From: Morganella sibonii
GTDB lineage: Bacteria; Pseudomonadota; Gammaproteobacteria; Enterobacterales; Enterobacteriaceae
Length of the DNA stretch: 64,000 nt
Assembly (NCBI RefSeq): GCF_040560245.1
Contig: NZ_JAKMWP010000012.1
Strand: one strand, 5' to 3'
Positions 45,630 through 55,309 of the stretch are shown piece after piece; position 1 is the stretch's first letter, and every line of letters starts with the position of its first letter. The position numbers and the translations under genes were made by a program. The notes under the pieces are model-generated. The model ran no database searches. It was not told the origin of the DNA and saw only the letters and a list, made by a program, of their open reading frames with translations.

Positions 45630-48600
45630 TGAAATGGCTGAAGTATCTGAAGTGGCCGGCAATCATTCTGCTGGTACTTATCCTGATGATTGGCGGTACA
45701 CTCGGCTGGGTACTGGGTACACAATCCGGGCTGCACTTTGCCCTGAATCTCGCGCCGCGTATGGTATCCGGCCTGACTATCGGCCAGGTTGAGGGCGATC
45801 TGCGTAATCTGACCCTGAAACAGGTGAAGTACACCATGCCCGGTATTGATGTCAGTGTGGATAAGGTTGATCTGGCGTTGCGCCTGAGCTGCCTGAAAGA
45901 CATGACACTCTGTGTTGAAAACCTCAGCACGGACGGCACACGGGTTGCTGTCGATACCGCAAAACTGCCGCCGTCAGAAGAAACCCCTCCGTCAGAGCCG
46001 CTGACAGAGCTGAATGCACCGCTGACTATTTTCCTTGATTCGCTTTCCGTGACTGACACACAGGTTACCGTGGATGACATGGCGGTGAATCTGGATACTT
46101 TCCGTACCGCCATGACCTGGCAGGGCGATCAGCTGACGCTGAAACCAACGGTGATTAATGCCCTTTCTGTTGTGCTGCCGAAAAGTGACCCGGTTGCGGC
46201 AGAAGAGCCGGCTCCGGCAACGGATGCACCGGAGAAGCCGTTAGGTGAAACCATCAGTGAGATTTTTGCTCAGCCGATGCTGGCAGAACTACCGGAAGTT
46301 ATTCTGCCGCTGAATATCTCAGTGGAAGGTATTTCCGGTGAGAACTGGCAGGTTAGCGGTGATGCACCGGTAACGCTCAATTCCCTGCATCTGGCGCTGT
46401 TTAACAAAGGTCAGGTGCTGACCCTCAGCGATCTGTCTGCGGATGCGCCACAGGGTAATATCGCGATCAGCGGGGAAGTGGCGCTCAGCGAAAAATGGCC
46501 GGTGGCGCTGTCTGTCAAAGGCCATGTCCGTGATTTTGATGAGTTCAGCGGGCAGGATCTTGATCTCAGCCTGAACGGCGGACTGCTGGATGAACTGAAA
46601 CTGGCGCTGGCGCTGAAAGGGCCGGTTAATGCCACGCTGGATGCACAAACCAATCTGACACAGGCCGATCTGCCGCTGCTGCTGACGCTGGAAAGTCAGA
46701 AAGTCAGCTGGCCGCTGACCGGAGAGGCGGACTATCAGCTTGATGGTGTGAAACTGCGTCTTAACGGAAAAGTAAGCGGTTACGATCTCTCCCTGCGTTC
46801 AGATATCAAAGGTAAGGACATCCCGCCCGCTCTGCTGACCCTGGATGCCAAAGGGAATACAGAGCAGCTTAATCTTACCCGCCTGCGTCTGAATGCGTTA
46901 CAGGGCTTTGCGGAAGTGACCGGGGTGGCGGACTGGCAGAAAGCTATCAGCTGGCAGGCGGTGCTGACGCTTTCCGGCCTGAATACCGCAAAAGCTTATC
47001 CGGAGTGGCCGGCCAAAGTGGACGGTAAAATCAGTACCCGGGGCAGCCTGTACGGCGGTAACTGGGAGCTTGAAATCCCGGATATCACCCTTGACGGCAA
47101 AGTGAAAACCTATCCGCTGAAAGCGCGCGGTAATGTGAAAGGTAACGCGGGCGGTCAGTGGACGATCCCTGATCTGAAACTGGCGCTGGGTAACAATAAA
47201 CTGGATGTCCGCGGACAGCTGGCGGATAACTGGAAGCTGGATGCCGATATCAATGCACCGGCGCTCGGCGGTCTGGTTCCGGGTCTGGCGGGAACCATCA
47301 AAGGGAAGCTTAATGTCCGCGGTAATATGGAAAAACCACAGATCCTTGCTGATCTGACGGTCAACAGCCTGAAATGGCAGAACGATCTGTCCGTGGCGGA
47401 TGCCAAAATCAAAGGGGATATCACTTCTGCGGAACAGATCAAAGGTCAGCTGGATGTGACCGTGAATCAGCTGAAACAGGCGGACCTGGTGATCAGCAAT
47501 CTGACCCTGAATGCCAAAGGCACAGAAGCACAGCATCAGCTGAAACTGACCATGAAAGGCGAACCGGTCTCCGCACAGCTTATGCTGAACGGCGGATTTG
47601 ATCGTAAAACCGAAACCTGGAAAGGCACGCTGAATAATACCCGCTTTGACACACCGGTGGGTGAGTGGTCACTCAGTAAGGCGATGGCACTAACCTACCT
47701 AAATGAAAAACAGGAAGTGACCATCGGCACCCATTGCTGGGTGAATCCGGATGCCCGTATCTGTGTGCCGAAACCGATCACTGCCGGGGCTTCCGGTAAT
47801 GCGTCTGTTGCCCTTGAACGTTTTGACCTGGCGATGATTAAACCGTTCCTCGGCCAGGATACCCGGCTGGACGGCGTATTCAGCGGTAATGCCAATGTCC
47901 GCTGGTTTGCGGACGGCTCACAGCCGGTGATTGACGCGTCCCTGAAAGGTAACGGCGTGAAGGTGGTGCAGAACCTCGACGGCACGAATCTGCCGGTCGC
48001 GTTTGATACCCTGACACTGACCGCCGCCATGAAAAATGGCAAACTGAATCTTCAGTGGCTGATTGCCATTGCCGGTAACGGGAAGATTAACGGTAATGTC
48101 CAGATTACTGATCTGGAAAAACGCCGTCAGCTGAGCGGCAATGTCGGTATCGATAATATCTCGCTGGATCTGCTGAAACCGCTGCTCGGCAAAGGCGATA
48201 AAGCCACCGGGCGGCTGAATGCCGCGCTGCGTCTGGGCGGTAACGCGGCATCGCCGCTGCTGTTTGGTCAGCTGGGATTATCTGACCTCGCGGTCAGCGG
48301 CCGTCTGCTGCCGTTCGATATCACGACCGGCGGACTGAATGTGAATTTCGACGGTGCCCGCTCTGATCTCAGCGGAAACATCAAAACACCGGAAGGGTAT
48401 CTCAACCTCAGCGGTAACGCGGACTGGCGCAGAATGGATGCCTGGAGTGCGAAGATTTTTGCACAGGGTGACAAACTGCGTGTTTCCTTGCCGCCGATGG
48501 TGCGGATTGATGTCAGCCCGGATCTGGTCTTTGAGGCCACGCCATCCATGCTGAAACTGGACGGTACGGTCAATATTCCGTGGGCACGGATCACAGTACA

Positions 48601-49399
48601 TGAAGTACCGGATTCCGCCGTCAGTGCCACCTCTGATGAAGTGATGCTGGATGACAATTTACAGCCGATCCATGAAAAACAGACCAGCATTCCGATCCTG
48701 AGTAATCTGCGTATCCATATCGGTGATGATGTGCTGCTGGATGCTTTTGGTCTGAAAGCAAAACTGACCGGGGATCTGAAAGTCGCTCAGGACAAGCAGG
48801 GGCTGGGACTGAACGGTCAGGTGGATATTCCGCGCGGACGCTTCCATGCTTACGGGCAGGATCTGCTGGTACGTAAAGGACAGATTCTGTTCTCCGGTCC
48901 TGCTGACCAGCCGTTCCTCAATCTGGAAGCGATCCGTAACCCGGATAACACCGCCAACGGCGTGATTGCGGGTGTCCGCGTGACCGGGCTTGCTGACAGA
49001 CCGAAAGTGGAAATATTCTCTGATCCGGCGATGTCCCAGGAAAATGCGCTCTCTTACCTGCTGCGTGGTGAGGGGCTGGATACCGGGGATGCGGACAGTT
49101 CGCAGATGACCTCCATGCTGATCAGCCTTGGTGTGGCACAAAGCGGGCAGTTAGTCGGAAAAATCGGTGAGACATTCGGTATTTCGGATCTGGCGCTGGA
49201 TACCCAGGGCGTGGGCGATAAGTCGCAGGTTGTGGTCAGCGGTAAGATAACCAATGATCTGCAGGTAAAATATGGTGTCGGTATATTTGACTCCTTAGCG
49301 ACCTTAACGTTACGCTATAGGTTAATGCCCAGGTTATATCTGGAAGCGGTGTCTGGTGTTAACCAGGCGATCGATCTGCTTTATCAGTTTGAGTTTTAA
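45629..49399 (+). CDS. tamB: Translocation and assembly module protein TamB
   Basis: Very long beta-taco protein spanning the periplasm from an N-terminal inner-membrane anchor (about 9-30) to TamA; bridges lipid transport and OMP assembly. 1256 residues (E. coli 1259). Repetitive beta-strand pattern throughout, DUF490 domain at the C-terminus (NALSYLLRGEGLDTG) and a final aromatic residue (LYQFEF) as needed for TamA contact. Start shares one base with the tamA stop (TGATG). Confidence 0.96.
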   Translation: MKWLKYLKWPAIILLVLILMIGGTLGWVLGTQSGLHFALNLAPRMVSGLTIGQVEGDLRNLTLKQVKYTMPGIDVSVDKVDLALRLSCLKDMTLCVENLSTDGTRVAVDTAKLPPSEETPPSEPLTELNAPLTIFLDSLSVTDTQVTVDDMAVNLDTFRTAMTWQGDQLTLKPTVINALSVVLPKSDPVAAEEPAPATDAPEKPLGETISEIFAQPMLAELPEVILPLNISVEGISGENWQVSGDAPVTLNSLHLALFNKGQVLTLSDLSADAPQGNIAISGEVALSEKWPVALSVKGHVRDFDEFSGQDLDLSLNGGLLDELKLALALKGPVNATLDAQTNLTQADLPLLLTLESQKVSWPLTGEADYQLDGVKLRLNGKVSGYDLSLRSDIKGKDIPPALLTLDAKGNTEQLNLTRLRLNALQGFAEVTGVADWQKAISWQAVLTLSGLNTAKAYPEWPAKVDGKISTRGSLYGGNWELEIPDITLDGKVKTYPLKARGNVKGNAGGQWTIPDLKLALGNNKLDVRGQLADNWKLDADINAPALGGLVPGLAGTIKGKLNVRGNMEKPQILADLTVNSLKWQNDLSVADAKIKGDITSAEQIKGQLDVTVNQLKQADLVISNLTLNAKGTEAQHQLKLTMKGEPVSAQLMLNGGFDRKTETWKGTLNNTRFDTPVGEWSLSKAMALTYLNEKQEVTIGTHCWVNPDARICVPKPITAGASGNASVALERFDLAMIKPFLGQDTRLDGVFSGNANVRWFADGSQPVIDASLKGNGVKVVQNLDGTNLPVAFDTLTLTAAMKNGKLNLQWLIAIAGNGKINGNVQITDLEKRRQLSGNVGIDNISLDLLKPLLGKGDKATGRLNAALRLGGNAASPLLFGQLGLSDLAVSGRLLPFDITTGGLNVNFDGARSDLSGNIKTPEGYLNLSGNADWRRMDAWSAKIFAQGDKLRVSLPPMVRIDVSPDLVFEATPSMLKLDGTVNIPWARITVHEVPDSAVSATSDEVMLDDNLQPIHEKQTSIPILSNLRIHIGDDVLLDAFGLKAKLTGDLKVAQDKQGLGLNGQVDIPRGRFHAYGQDLLVRKGQILFSGPADQPFLNLEAIRNPDNTANGVIAGVRVTGLADRPKVEIFSDPAMSQENALSYLLRGEGLDTGDADSSQMTSMLISLGVAQSGQLVGKIGETFGISDLALDTQGVGDKSQVVVSGKITNDLQVKYGVGIFDSLATLTLRYRLMPRLYLEAVSGVNQAIDLLYQFEF

Positions 49400-49402
49400 T
49401 AT

Positions 49403-49765
49403 ATGCGAGTGATCGTTTATGGCAGTTTGCGGCAGAAACAGGGCAACCATCATTGGATGACCTATGCCGCCCTGCTGGGAGAATATACGCTTGAAGGCTA
49501 TGACCTGTATGATTTGGGACACTATCCTGCGGTGGTGCCGGGAACCGGTTCGATCGAATGTGAAGTGTACCGGATCTCCTCGTCGATCCTGACTGAGCTG
49601 GATGAATTAAAAAAAGATGGTCAGGATTACCGGCGTGAACTGGTTTCAACGCCGTACGGTAGTGCCTGGATTTACTTATATCAGCGTCCGGTGGACGGAC
49701 TGGTGAAGATAAATTGCGGGGACTGGCTGAAACGGCACGAGGAAGCAGACCCGGAAAGCGAATGA
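49403..49765 (+). CDS. ytfP: Gamma-glutamylcyclotransferase-family protein YtfP
   Basis: 120-residue GGCT-fold protein; function in E. coli not settled. Family signature VIVYGSLRQ at residue 3, HHWM, then LYDLGHYPAVVPG and EVYRIS, with an acidic residue in the EYTLEGYDLY region. It follows tamB by three bases, the invariant tamA-tamB-ytfP order, and ends at a bidirectional terminator shared with ppa. Confidence 0.92.
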   Translation: MRVIVYGSLRQKQGNHHWMTYAALLGEYTLEGYDLYDLGHYPAVVPGTGSIECEVYRISSSILTELDELKKDGQDYRRELVSTPYGSAWIYLYQRPVDGLVKINCGDWLKRHEEADPESE

Positions 49766-49778
49766 TTTCCCTGTGAAT

Positions 49779-49811
49779 AAAAAAACCGCTGTGAAAACAG
49801 CGGTTTTTTTT
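49779..49811. terminator. Bidirectional terminator ytfP / ppa
   Basis: A-run, CCGCTGT (49786-49792), GAAA loop, ACAGCGG (49797-49803), T-run. Serves convergent genes on both strands. Confidence 0.92.
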
Positions 49812-49832
49812 GTCTCTGAAACGGACTGCGGA

Positions 49833-50363
49833 TTATTTTTTCGCAGCGCGTTCGAAAGAAGCGATGATTTCAGCTTTTGCTGCTGCGGCATCTTCCCAGC
49901 CGTCAACTTTCACCCATTTGCCTTTTTCGAGATCTTTGTAGTGCTCGAAGAAGTGCGTGATCTGAGCTTTCAGCAGTTCTGGCAGATCGTTCACATCATT
50001 GATGTGATCGTATTCTTTGCTCAGTTTGGTGTGCGGAACCGCAACCAGTTTGGCATCTTCACCTGATTCGTCAGTCATTTTCAGCACGCCGACAGGACGG
50101 CAGCGGATCACTGAACCCGGCTGTAACGGATACGGAGTCGGTACCAGCACGTCTACCGGGTCACCATCCAGAGATAAGGTGTGGTTGATGTAACCGTAGT
50201 TGCACGGGTAGAACATGGCGGTTGACATGAAACGGTCAACAAACAGTGCGCCGGATTCTTTATCAACTTCATATTTAATCGGATCTGCGTTGGCAGGGAT
50301 TTCGATAACAACATAGATATCTTCCGGCAGATCTTTACCTGCAGGAACATTATTCAGGCTCAT
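49833..50363 (-). CDS. ppa: Inorganic pyrophosphatase
   Basis: Essential family I Mg2+-dependent pyrophosphatase (hexamer). 176 residues like E. coli. Active-site segments: PANADPIKYEVDKESG with the Lys and Glu ligands, FYPCNYGYI and the signature DGDPVDVLV (Asp residues), then KEYDHINDVND. Monocistronic on the minus strand with a C-terminal ERAAKK. Confidence 0.97.
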   Translation of the reverse strand: MSLNNVPAGKDLPEDIYVVIEIPANADPIKYEVDKESGALFVDRFMSTAMFYPCNYGYINHTLSLDGDPVDVLVPTPYPLQPGSVIRCRPVGVLKMTDESGEDAKLVAVPHTKLSKEYDHINDVNDLPELLKAQITHFFEHYKDLEKGKWVKVDGWEDAAAAKAEIIASFERAAKK

Positions 50364-50413
50364 GAACGGATTCCTTAATCTTCAGAACAAATAGCGTGGC
50401 GGATATTATAACG

Positions 50414-50437
50414 AAAAAAAGGCGGTGGTATACCGCC
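50414..50437 (-). terminator. Terminator after fbp
   Basis: GGCGGT / ACCGCC stem (50421-50426, 50432-50437) with GGTAT loop; minus-strand T-run corresponds to A 50414-50420. It lies 22 bases past the fbp stop. Confidence 0.8.
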
Positions 50438-50458
50438 TTTTCCTTCTCTTACTCTTGC

Positions 50459-51472
50459 TTACTTCCCGTTTTCGTCCGGGAATTCCGCCATAAAGCTTTC
50501 TGCTTTCTCTACCATTGAGCGGGTACCGACAAAGTACGGTGAACGCTGGTGGAGTTTTTCCGGAATGATATCGAGGATGCGGTTCTTACCGTCACTCGCT
50601 TTACCGCCCGCCTGTTCCGCGAGGAATGACATCGGGTTGCACTCGTACAGCAGGCGCAGTTTGCCGCTCGGATGGCTTGCGGTGCTCGGATAGATGTAGA
50701 TCCCGCCCTTGAGCAGGTTGCGGTGGAAATCCGCTACCAGCGAGCCGATATAACGGGTGGTGTACGGGCGATCTGTCGCAGGATCTTCTTCCTGGCAGTA
50801 TTTGATGTATTTTTTCACGCCGACAGGGAAACGGATGTAGTTCCCTTCGTTGATGGAATACATTTTGCCGTTCTCCGGGAATTTCATATCAGCCTGACAC
50901 AGGCAGAACACACCCAGGGACGGATCATAGGTGAAGGCGTGAACACCATTACCGGTTGTGTAAACCAGCATGGTGGATGAGCCGTAAACCACGTAACCGG
51001 CAGCGACCTGGCGGTTGCCCGGCTGGAGGAAGTCAGCTTCGGTGACCGGCTGGCCCAGCGGGGTGATACGGTGATAAATAGAGAAAATAGTACCGACTGA
51101 CACATTCACATCAATGTTGGATGAGCCGTCGAGCGGGTCCATCAGAACCACATATTTGGCGTTTTCCGCACGGCCGCCTTCAAAAACAACAATGTCGTCT
51201 TCTTCTTCAGAGGCAATACCGGCAACTTCACCACGGGCTTTCAGCGCGGCTTTCAGTTTCTCGTTGGCGTAAAGATCCAGTTTCATCTGGACTTCGCCCT
51301 GCACGTTTGAGATACCATTAGTACCAAGGATATCAACCAGCCCGGCTTTGTTGATATCACGGTGAATAATCTTAGCGCCTAACTTAATCGCGGAGAGGAG
51401 TGCAGTCAGTTCTCCGGTGGCGTGAGAAAAGTCCTGCTGTTTTTCGACGATAAATTCGCCTAATGTTTTCAT
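50459..51472 (-). CDS. fbp: Fructose-1,6-bisphosphatase class 1
   Basis: Gluconeogenic phosphatase, Mg2+-dependent and AMP-inhibited. Metal site residues in SEEEDDIV (Glu pair) and DPLDGSSNIDVN; substrate site PSTASHPSGKLRLLYECNP. 337 residues (E. coli 332). Divergent from mpl, the conserved neighbour. Confidence 0.97.
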   Translation of the reverse strand: MKTLGEFIVEKQQDFSHATGELTALLSAIKLGAKIIHRDINKAGLVDILGTNGISNVQGEVQMKLDLYANEKLKAALKARGEVAGIASEEEDDIVVFEGGRAENAKYVVLMDPLDGSSNIDVNVSVGTIFSIYHRITPLGQPVTEADFLQPGNRQVAAGYVVYGSSTMLVYTTGNGVHAFTYDPSLGVFCLCQADMKFPENGKMYSINEGNYIRFPVGVKKYIKYCQEEDPATDRPYTTRYIGSLVADFHRNLLKGGIYIYPSTASHPSGKLRLLYECNPMSFLAEQAGGKASDGKNRILDIIPEKLHQRSPYFVGTRSMVEKAESFMAEFPDENGK

Positions 51473-51639
51473 GACGTACGTCCTGAAGTGGGTGAAATAA
51501 AAGTATTACGAAAGCGGTTGCCCGTAAACGCGGGTGCAAGTTTAGCCAAAGAAAATCATAATTGATAGGCTAATCCGTTTCAGTTCTTTTGAGAGATGGT
51601 TAGAATAGTGACCAACGTCATGCTATTGGATAAAAAATA

Positions 51640-52992
51640 ATGCATATTCATATTCTCGGTATCTGCGGCACCTTCATGGGCAGCCTGGCTATCCTGGCCC
51701 GCGCACAGGGGCACAAAGTGACCGGCTCGGATCAGAATGTCTACCCGCCGATGAGTGATTTACTGACAGAGCAGGGGATCGGACTGATCACCGGTTACGA
51801 CCCGGCACAACTGACGCCGCGTCCGGATATGGTGGTGATCGGCAATGCCATGAAGCGCGGAAACCCGTGTGTTGAAGCGGTGCTGAACCAGGGAATTCCT
51901 TACACCTCCGGCCCGCAGTGGCTGCATGACCATGTCTTACCGGAGCGCTGGGTGCTGGCGGTTGCCGGTACTCACGGCAAAACCACCACTGCCGGTATGC
52001 TGGCCTGGATTCTGGAAGACTGCGGTTATCAGCCGGGCTTCCTGATCGGCGGTGTTCCGGGGAACTTTGATGTTTCTGCCACACTGGGTAACAGTCCGTT
52101 CTTTGTTATCGAAGCCGATGAATATGACTGTGCATTCTTTGATAAACGCTCGAAATTTGTGCATTACAGCCCGCGCACACTGCTGCTCAACAACCTCGAA
52201 TTTGATCACGCGGATATCTTTGAAAACCTCGCGGCGATTGAAAAACAGTTCCATCATCTGGTGCGTGTGGTGCCGGGTGACGGCAAAATTATCGCCCCGG
52301 CTCAGGACGCCAATCTGAAACAGGTACTCAGTATGGGCTGCTGGAGCGAAGAAGAGTATACCGGTGACAACGCCCGCTGGCAGGCAGAGAAAGTCACCAA
52401 TGACTGTGGTGAGTTCGATGTGCGCTATGACGGCGAAATCAGCGGCCGTGTGACCTGGGGACTGGTGGGCGAGCATAATATGCAGAACGCCCTGATGGCG
52501 GTTGCCGCCGCACATCATGTCGGTGTGCCGGTGGCGGAAGCCTGCCGTGCTCTGGGTCAATTTATCAACGCCCGCCGCCGTCTCGAGCTGCGCGGTCAGG
52601 TAAACGGTATCAGTATCTACGATGACTTTGCGCATCACCCGACAGCGATTCTGGCCACATTACAGGCACTGCGCAGTAAGGTCGGGGGCACCGCCCGTAT
52701 TCTTGTGGTGCTGGAACCGCGCTCAAACACCATGAAAATGGGGATCAGCAAAGACGATATCGCACCTGCGCTGGGTCGTGCGGATGAAGTGTTTATCTTC
52801 CAGCCGGCAGATATTCCGTGGCTGGTCAGTGAAATTACCGAGCGTTGTGTGCAGCCTGCTTACTGGACCGGAGACCCGGACGCACTGATCAATATGGTGG
52901 CCGGACATGCTCAGCCGGGCGATCATATCCTGGTGATGAGTAACGGCAGCTTCGGCGGTATCCACGATAAACTGCTGGAAAAGCTGAAGTAA
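51640..52992 (+). CDS. mpl: Murein peptide ligase Mpl
   Basis: Mur-ligase-type enzyme that reattaches the recycled tripeptide L-Ala-D-Glu-mDap to UDP-MurNAc. Starts MHIHILGICGTFMGSLA (Rossmann), ATP-binding GTHGKTTTAGM near residue 108, EADEYDCAFFDKRSKF and GEHNMQNALMAVAAAHH. 450 residues (E. coli 457). Divergent from fbp; ends at a terminator facing argR. Confidence 0.96.
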   Translation: MHIHILGICGTFMGSLAILARAQGHKVTGSDQNVYPPMSDLLTEQGIGLITGYDPAQLTPRPDMVVIGNAMKRGNPCVEAVLNQGIPYTSGPQWLHDHVLPERWVLAVAGTHGKTTTAGMLAWILEDCGYQPGFLIGGVPGNFDVSATLGNSPFFVIEADEYDCAFFDKRSKFVHYSPRTLLLNNLEFDHADIFENLAAIEKQFHHLVRVVPGDGKIIAPAQDANLKQVLSMGCWSEEEYTGDNARWQAEKVTNDCGEFDVRYDGEISGRVTWGLVGEHNMQNALMAVAAAHHVGVPVAEACRALGQFINARRRLELRGQVNGISIYDDFAHHPTAILATLQALRSKVGGTARILVVLEPRSNTMKMGISKDDIAPALGRADEVFIFQPADIPWLVSEITERCVQPAYWTGDPDALINMVAGHAQPGDHILVMSNGSFGGIHDKLLEKLK

Positions 52993-53035
52993 TCTGACAG
53001 CTGAGAATGTAAAAACTGAGAATTTAAAAACTAAG

Positions 53036-53076
53036 AAAAAAAACCGCGCGGGACATCAGTACCGCGCGGTTTTTGT
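53036..53076. terminator. Bidirectional terminator mpl / argR
   Basis: A-run, ACCGCGCGG (53043-53051), 10-base loop, CCGCGCGGT (53062-53070), T-run; serves both convergent genes. Confidence 0.9.
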
Positions 53077-53091
53077 ATGATTAACGGCGGA

Positions 53092-53562
53092 TTACAGTTC
53101 CTGTTCGAACAGGGCAAGAATCGCTTCGTAAAGCTGTTCTGTGGTGAAATCTTTGGCCGGTGTCGAGAAAATGGTGTCATCCCCGGCGATACTGCCGAGA
53201 ATACCCTCGGATTTGCCGATGGAATCCAGCAGACGGGCAATCAGCTGCGCTGCACCCGGACTGGTACGGATAACCACCACCGAGTCATTGTAATCAATAT
53301 CCAGCACCAGGTTTTTTAACGGGCTGGTGGCTGTCGGAACACCCAGTTCCGCAGGCAGACAGTAAACCATTTCCATTTTTGCGTTACGGGTGCGGACAGC
53401 ACCGAACTTGGTCAGCATCCTGGAAATCTTGGACTGATTAATATTCTCAAAGCCCTCTTCCTGCAGGGCGGTGACAATCTCCCCCTGAGAGCTGAATTTT
53501 TCTTCTTTCAACAGCGCTTTAAACGCCTTGATCAGATCTTCCTGTTTAGAAGGTGCGCGCAT
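53092..53562 (-). CDS. argR: Arginine repressor ArgR
   Basis: Hexameric arginine-dependent repressor of arginine synthesis genes and accessory factor in Xer recombination at cer sites. N-terminal winged helix (KQEDLIKAFKALLKEEKFSSQ; INQSKISRML) and C-terminal arginine-binding domain with GAAQLIARLLDSIG and GTIAGDDTIF-like IAGDDTIFSTP. 156 residues from MRAPSKQ, identical length to E. coli, with AGGAAAG upstream; the frame is open 36 codons further. Confidence 0.97.
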   Translation of the reverse strand: MRAPSKQEDLIKAFKALLKEEKFSSQGEIVTALQEEGFENINQSKISRMLTKFGAVRTRNAKMEMVYCLPAELGVPTATSPLKNLVLDIDYNDSVVVIRTSPGAAQLIARLLDSIGKSEGILGSIAGDDTIFSTPAKDFTTEQLYEAILALFEQEL

Positions 53563-54010
53563 AGTCTTTCCTGAAAATTTGGATACGGACTTTATTATTA
53601 TGCGGAAAAATGCATTTTTATGCAAATTAAACCCTGTGGTCTGACCCGGGTAAATCGCATTAATGGTCAAAACTGGTGATCAGTTCACGTAATTGACATT
53701 GCTTATGGTTCTGACCAGGTTATCACCATAGGTAAATATATTGTTAATTAAATGATGTTGTTAGCAGTTACGCATTGTTATATTAACGCACATGACTATA
53801 AGTGCTCTTAAAGTAAAATAATTGTCAAAATAGTGTTCCTTATCTCATTAACAGATAAGCGATTTGTTTAGAATGGATAACAATAGACAAACAGATTCAA
53901 ATGCGTGAATATGCAATCAGTCTGTTAAAATATTGTATTCACAGCCCTCATGCACGGATTCGCGCCTGATGCGCAATCGTGCTAACCGTCCCAAGTTAAG
54001 GAGTCTCAGG
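53563..54010. other. Divergent regulatory region argR / mdh
   Basis: 448 bases, no supported gene. It contains an ARG-box-like palindrome (53609-53626) near argR, AT-rich DNA, an inverted repeat CTTATCT-N7-AGATAAG at 53839-53859 and the mdh leader with AGGAG at 53999-54003. Confidence 0.7.
53609..53626. promoter_or_regulatory. ARG-box-like operator of argR
   Basis: AATGCATTTTTATGCAAA resembles the 18-bp ARG box (TNTGAATWWWWATTCANW) in spacing and symmetry, with GCAT in place of GAAT half-sites. Located about 47 bases before the argR start, consistent with autoregulation. A weaker half lies just upstream (TATGCGGAAAAATGCATT). Confidence 0.45.
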
Positions 54011-54949
54011 ATGAAAGTTGCAGTTCTCGGAGCAGCAGGTGGTATTGGTCAGGCTCTCGCCCTTCTTCTTAAAACCCAGCTTCCTTCCGGTTCAGATCTT
54101 ACTTTATATGATATCGCACCGGTCACTCCGGGTGTGGCAAAAGATCTCAGCCATATTCCGACAGACGTCCGGATCACCGGATTTGCCGGGGAAGATCCTA
54201 CCCCTGCATTAGAAGGTGCGGATATTGTCCTGATTTCTGCCGGTGTGGCCCGTAAACCCGGCATGGATCGTTCTGATCTGTTTAATGTGAACGCCGGGAT
54301 CGTGCGTAATCTGGTGGAAAAAATTGCCAAAACCTGCCCGAAAGCGTTAATCGGTATCATCACCAACCCGGTAAACACCACGGTAGCTATTGCGGCAGAA
54401 GTGCTGAAAAAAGCCGGTGTGTATGACAAAAATCGTCTGTTCGGCGTTACCACGCTGGATATTATCCGCTCCAACACCTTTGTGGCGGAACTGAAAGGGA
54501 AGAAACCACAGGAGCTGGAAGTGCCGGTTATCGGCGGACACTCCGGTGTGACTATTCTGCCGCTGCTGTCTCAGATCCCGGGCGTCAGCTTCAGTGATGC
54601 GGAAATTGACAGCCTGACCAAACGTATTCAGAACGCGGGTACAGAAGTTGTGGAAGCCAAAGCAGGCGGCGGGTCTGCAACACTGTCCATGGGCCAGGCT
54701 GCCGCACGTTTCGGTCTGTCACTGGTTCGTGCCATGCAGGGTGAAAGCAATGTGGTGGAATGCACCTACACCGAAGGTGACGGCAAATATGCCCGTTTCT
54801 TTGCCCAGCCGGTCGTATTAGGCAAAAACGGTGTTGAAAAGCGTCTGGATATCGGGTCACTCAGCGCCTATGAAGAGAAAGCGCTTAACGGCATGCTGGA
54901 TGTGCTGAAAGCCGATATTGCACTTGGTGAGAAATTTATTAACAGCTGA
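54011..54949 (+). CDS. mdh: Malate dehydrogenase
   Basis: NAD-dependent TCA-cycle enzyme. NAD fold VAVLGAAGGIGQALALLL, substrate loop arginines in ARKPGMDRSDLF, catalytic His in VIGGHSGVTILPL, Asp in TTLDIIRSN. 312 residues from MKVAVLG, as in E. coli; the frame is open 26 codons upstream but AGGAG at 53999 fits the downstream ATG. Divergent from argR. Confidence 0.98.
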   Translation: MKVAVLGAAGGIGQALALLLKTQLPSGSDLTLYDIAPVTPGVAKDLSHIPTDVRITGFAGEDPTPALEGADIVLISAGVARKPGMDRSDLFNVNAGIVRNLVEKIAKTCPKALIGIITNPVNTTVAIAAEVLKKAGVYDKNRLFGVTTLDIIRSNTFVAELKGKKPQELEVPVIGGHSGVTILPLLSQIPGVSFSDAEIDSLTKRIQNAGTEVVEAKAGGGSATLSMGQAAARFGLSLVRAMQGESNVVECTYTEGDGKYARFFAQPVVLGKNGVEKRLDIGSLSAYEEKALNGMLDVLKADIALGEKFINS

Positions 54950-54985
54950 GTTATTAAATAGTTGTATTTATTTTTTTGAGCCGTA

Positions 54986-55024
54986 AATAAAACCGCTAAT
55001 TATGATTAGCGGTTTTATTGTTTT
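54986..55024. terminator. Bidirectional terminator after mdh
   Basis: Perfect 15-bp stem AATAAAACCGCTAAT / ATTAGCGGTTTTATT with TATG loop (55001-55004), followed by GTTTTT. Also serves the convergent sfsB. Confidence 0.9.
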
Positions 55025-55042
55025 TATAACTATATATTGAAA

Positions 55043-55309
55043 TTAATTAGTTACCTTCACTCTTATTTTCCTATCTAATAATTCACCTGTGATAGAATTA
55101 AAATAACGGCTGGGCCAAATCTCCGACGGATGGACGGCGAGAAAGTCTGCGATGAGCCATTCACCTTTCGGCCACGGGCGGGAGAGCGCATTGGCGAGCG
55201 TTGAGGAGCTGAGCCCTGCGTTACGTGACAGGGCGGCCAGGGTTGTCCCCCGTTTCTTCAGCGAAGCAATAATATCAGCAGGGTGCCAGTCAGATTTACC
55301 GGAATCCAT
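55043..55309 (-). CDS. sfsB: Ner-like DNA-binding regulator SfsB (Nlp)
   Basis: 88-residue helix-turn-helix protein of the phage Mu Ner family; E. coli SfsB (Nlp) was isolated as a stimulator of maltose genes. HTH segment RGTTLAALSRNAGLSSSTLA, then NALSRPWPKGEWLIADFL and the family-specific PSEIWPSRYF. Length and the neighbourhood of ispB match E. coli. Here it is divergent from a Mu-repressor-like gene, which E. coli does not have at this position. Confidence 0.92.
   Translation of the reverse strand: MDSGKSDWHPADIIASLKKRGTTLAALSRNAGLSSSTLANALSRPWPKGEWLIADFLAVHPSEIWPSRYFNSITGELLDRKIRVKVTN

Noticed and set aside
51937..52638. 233-codon open frame on the minus strand inside mpl
   Set aside because: Shadow of mpl; composition and residue pattern are those of an antisense frame.
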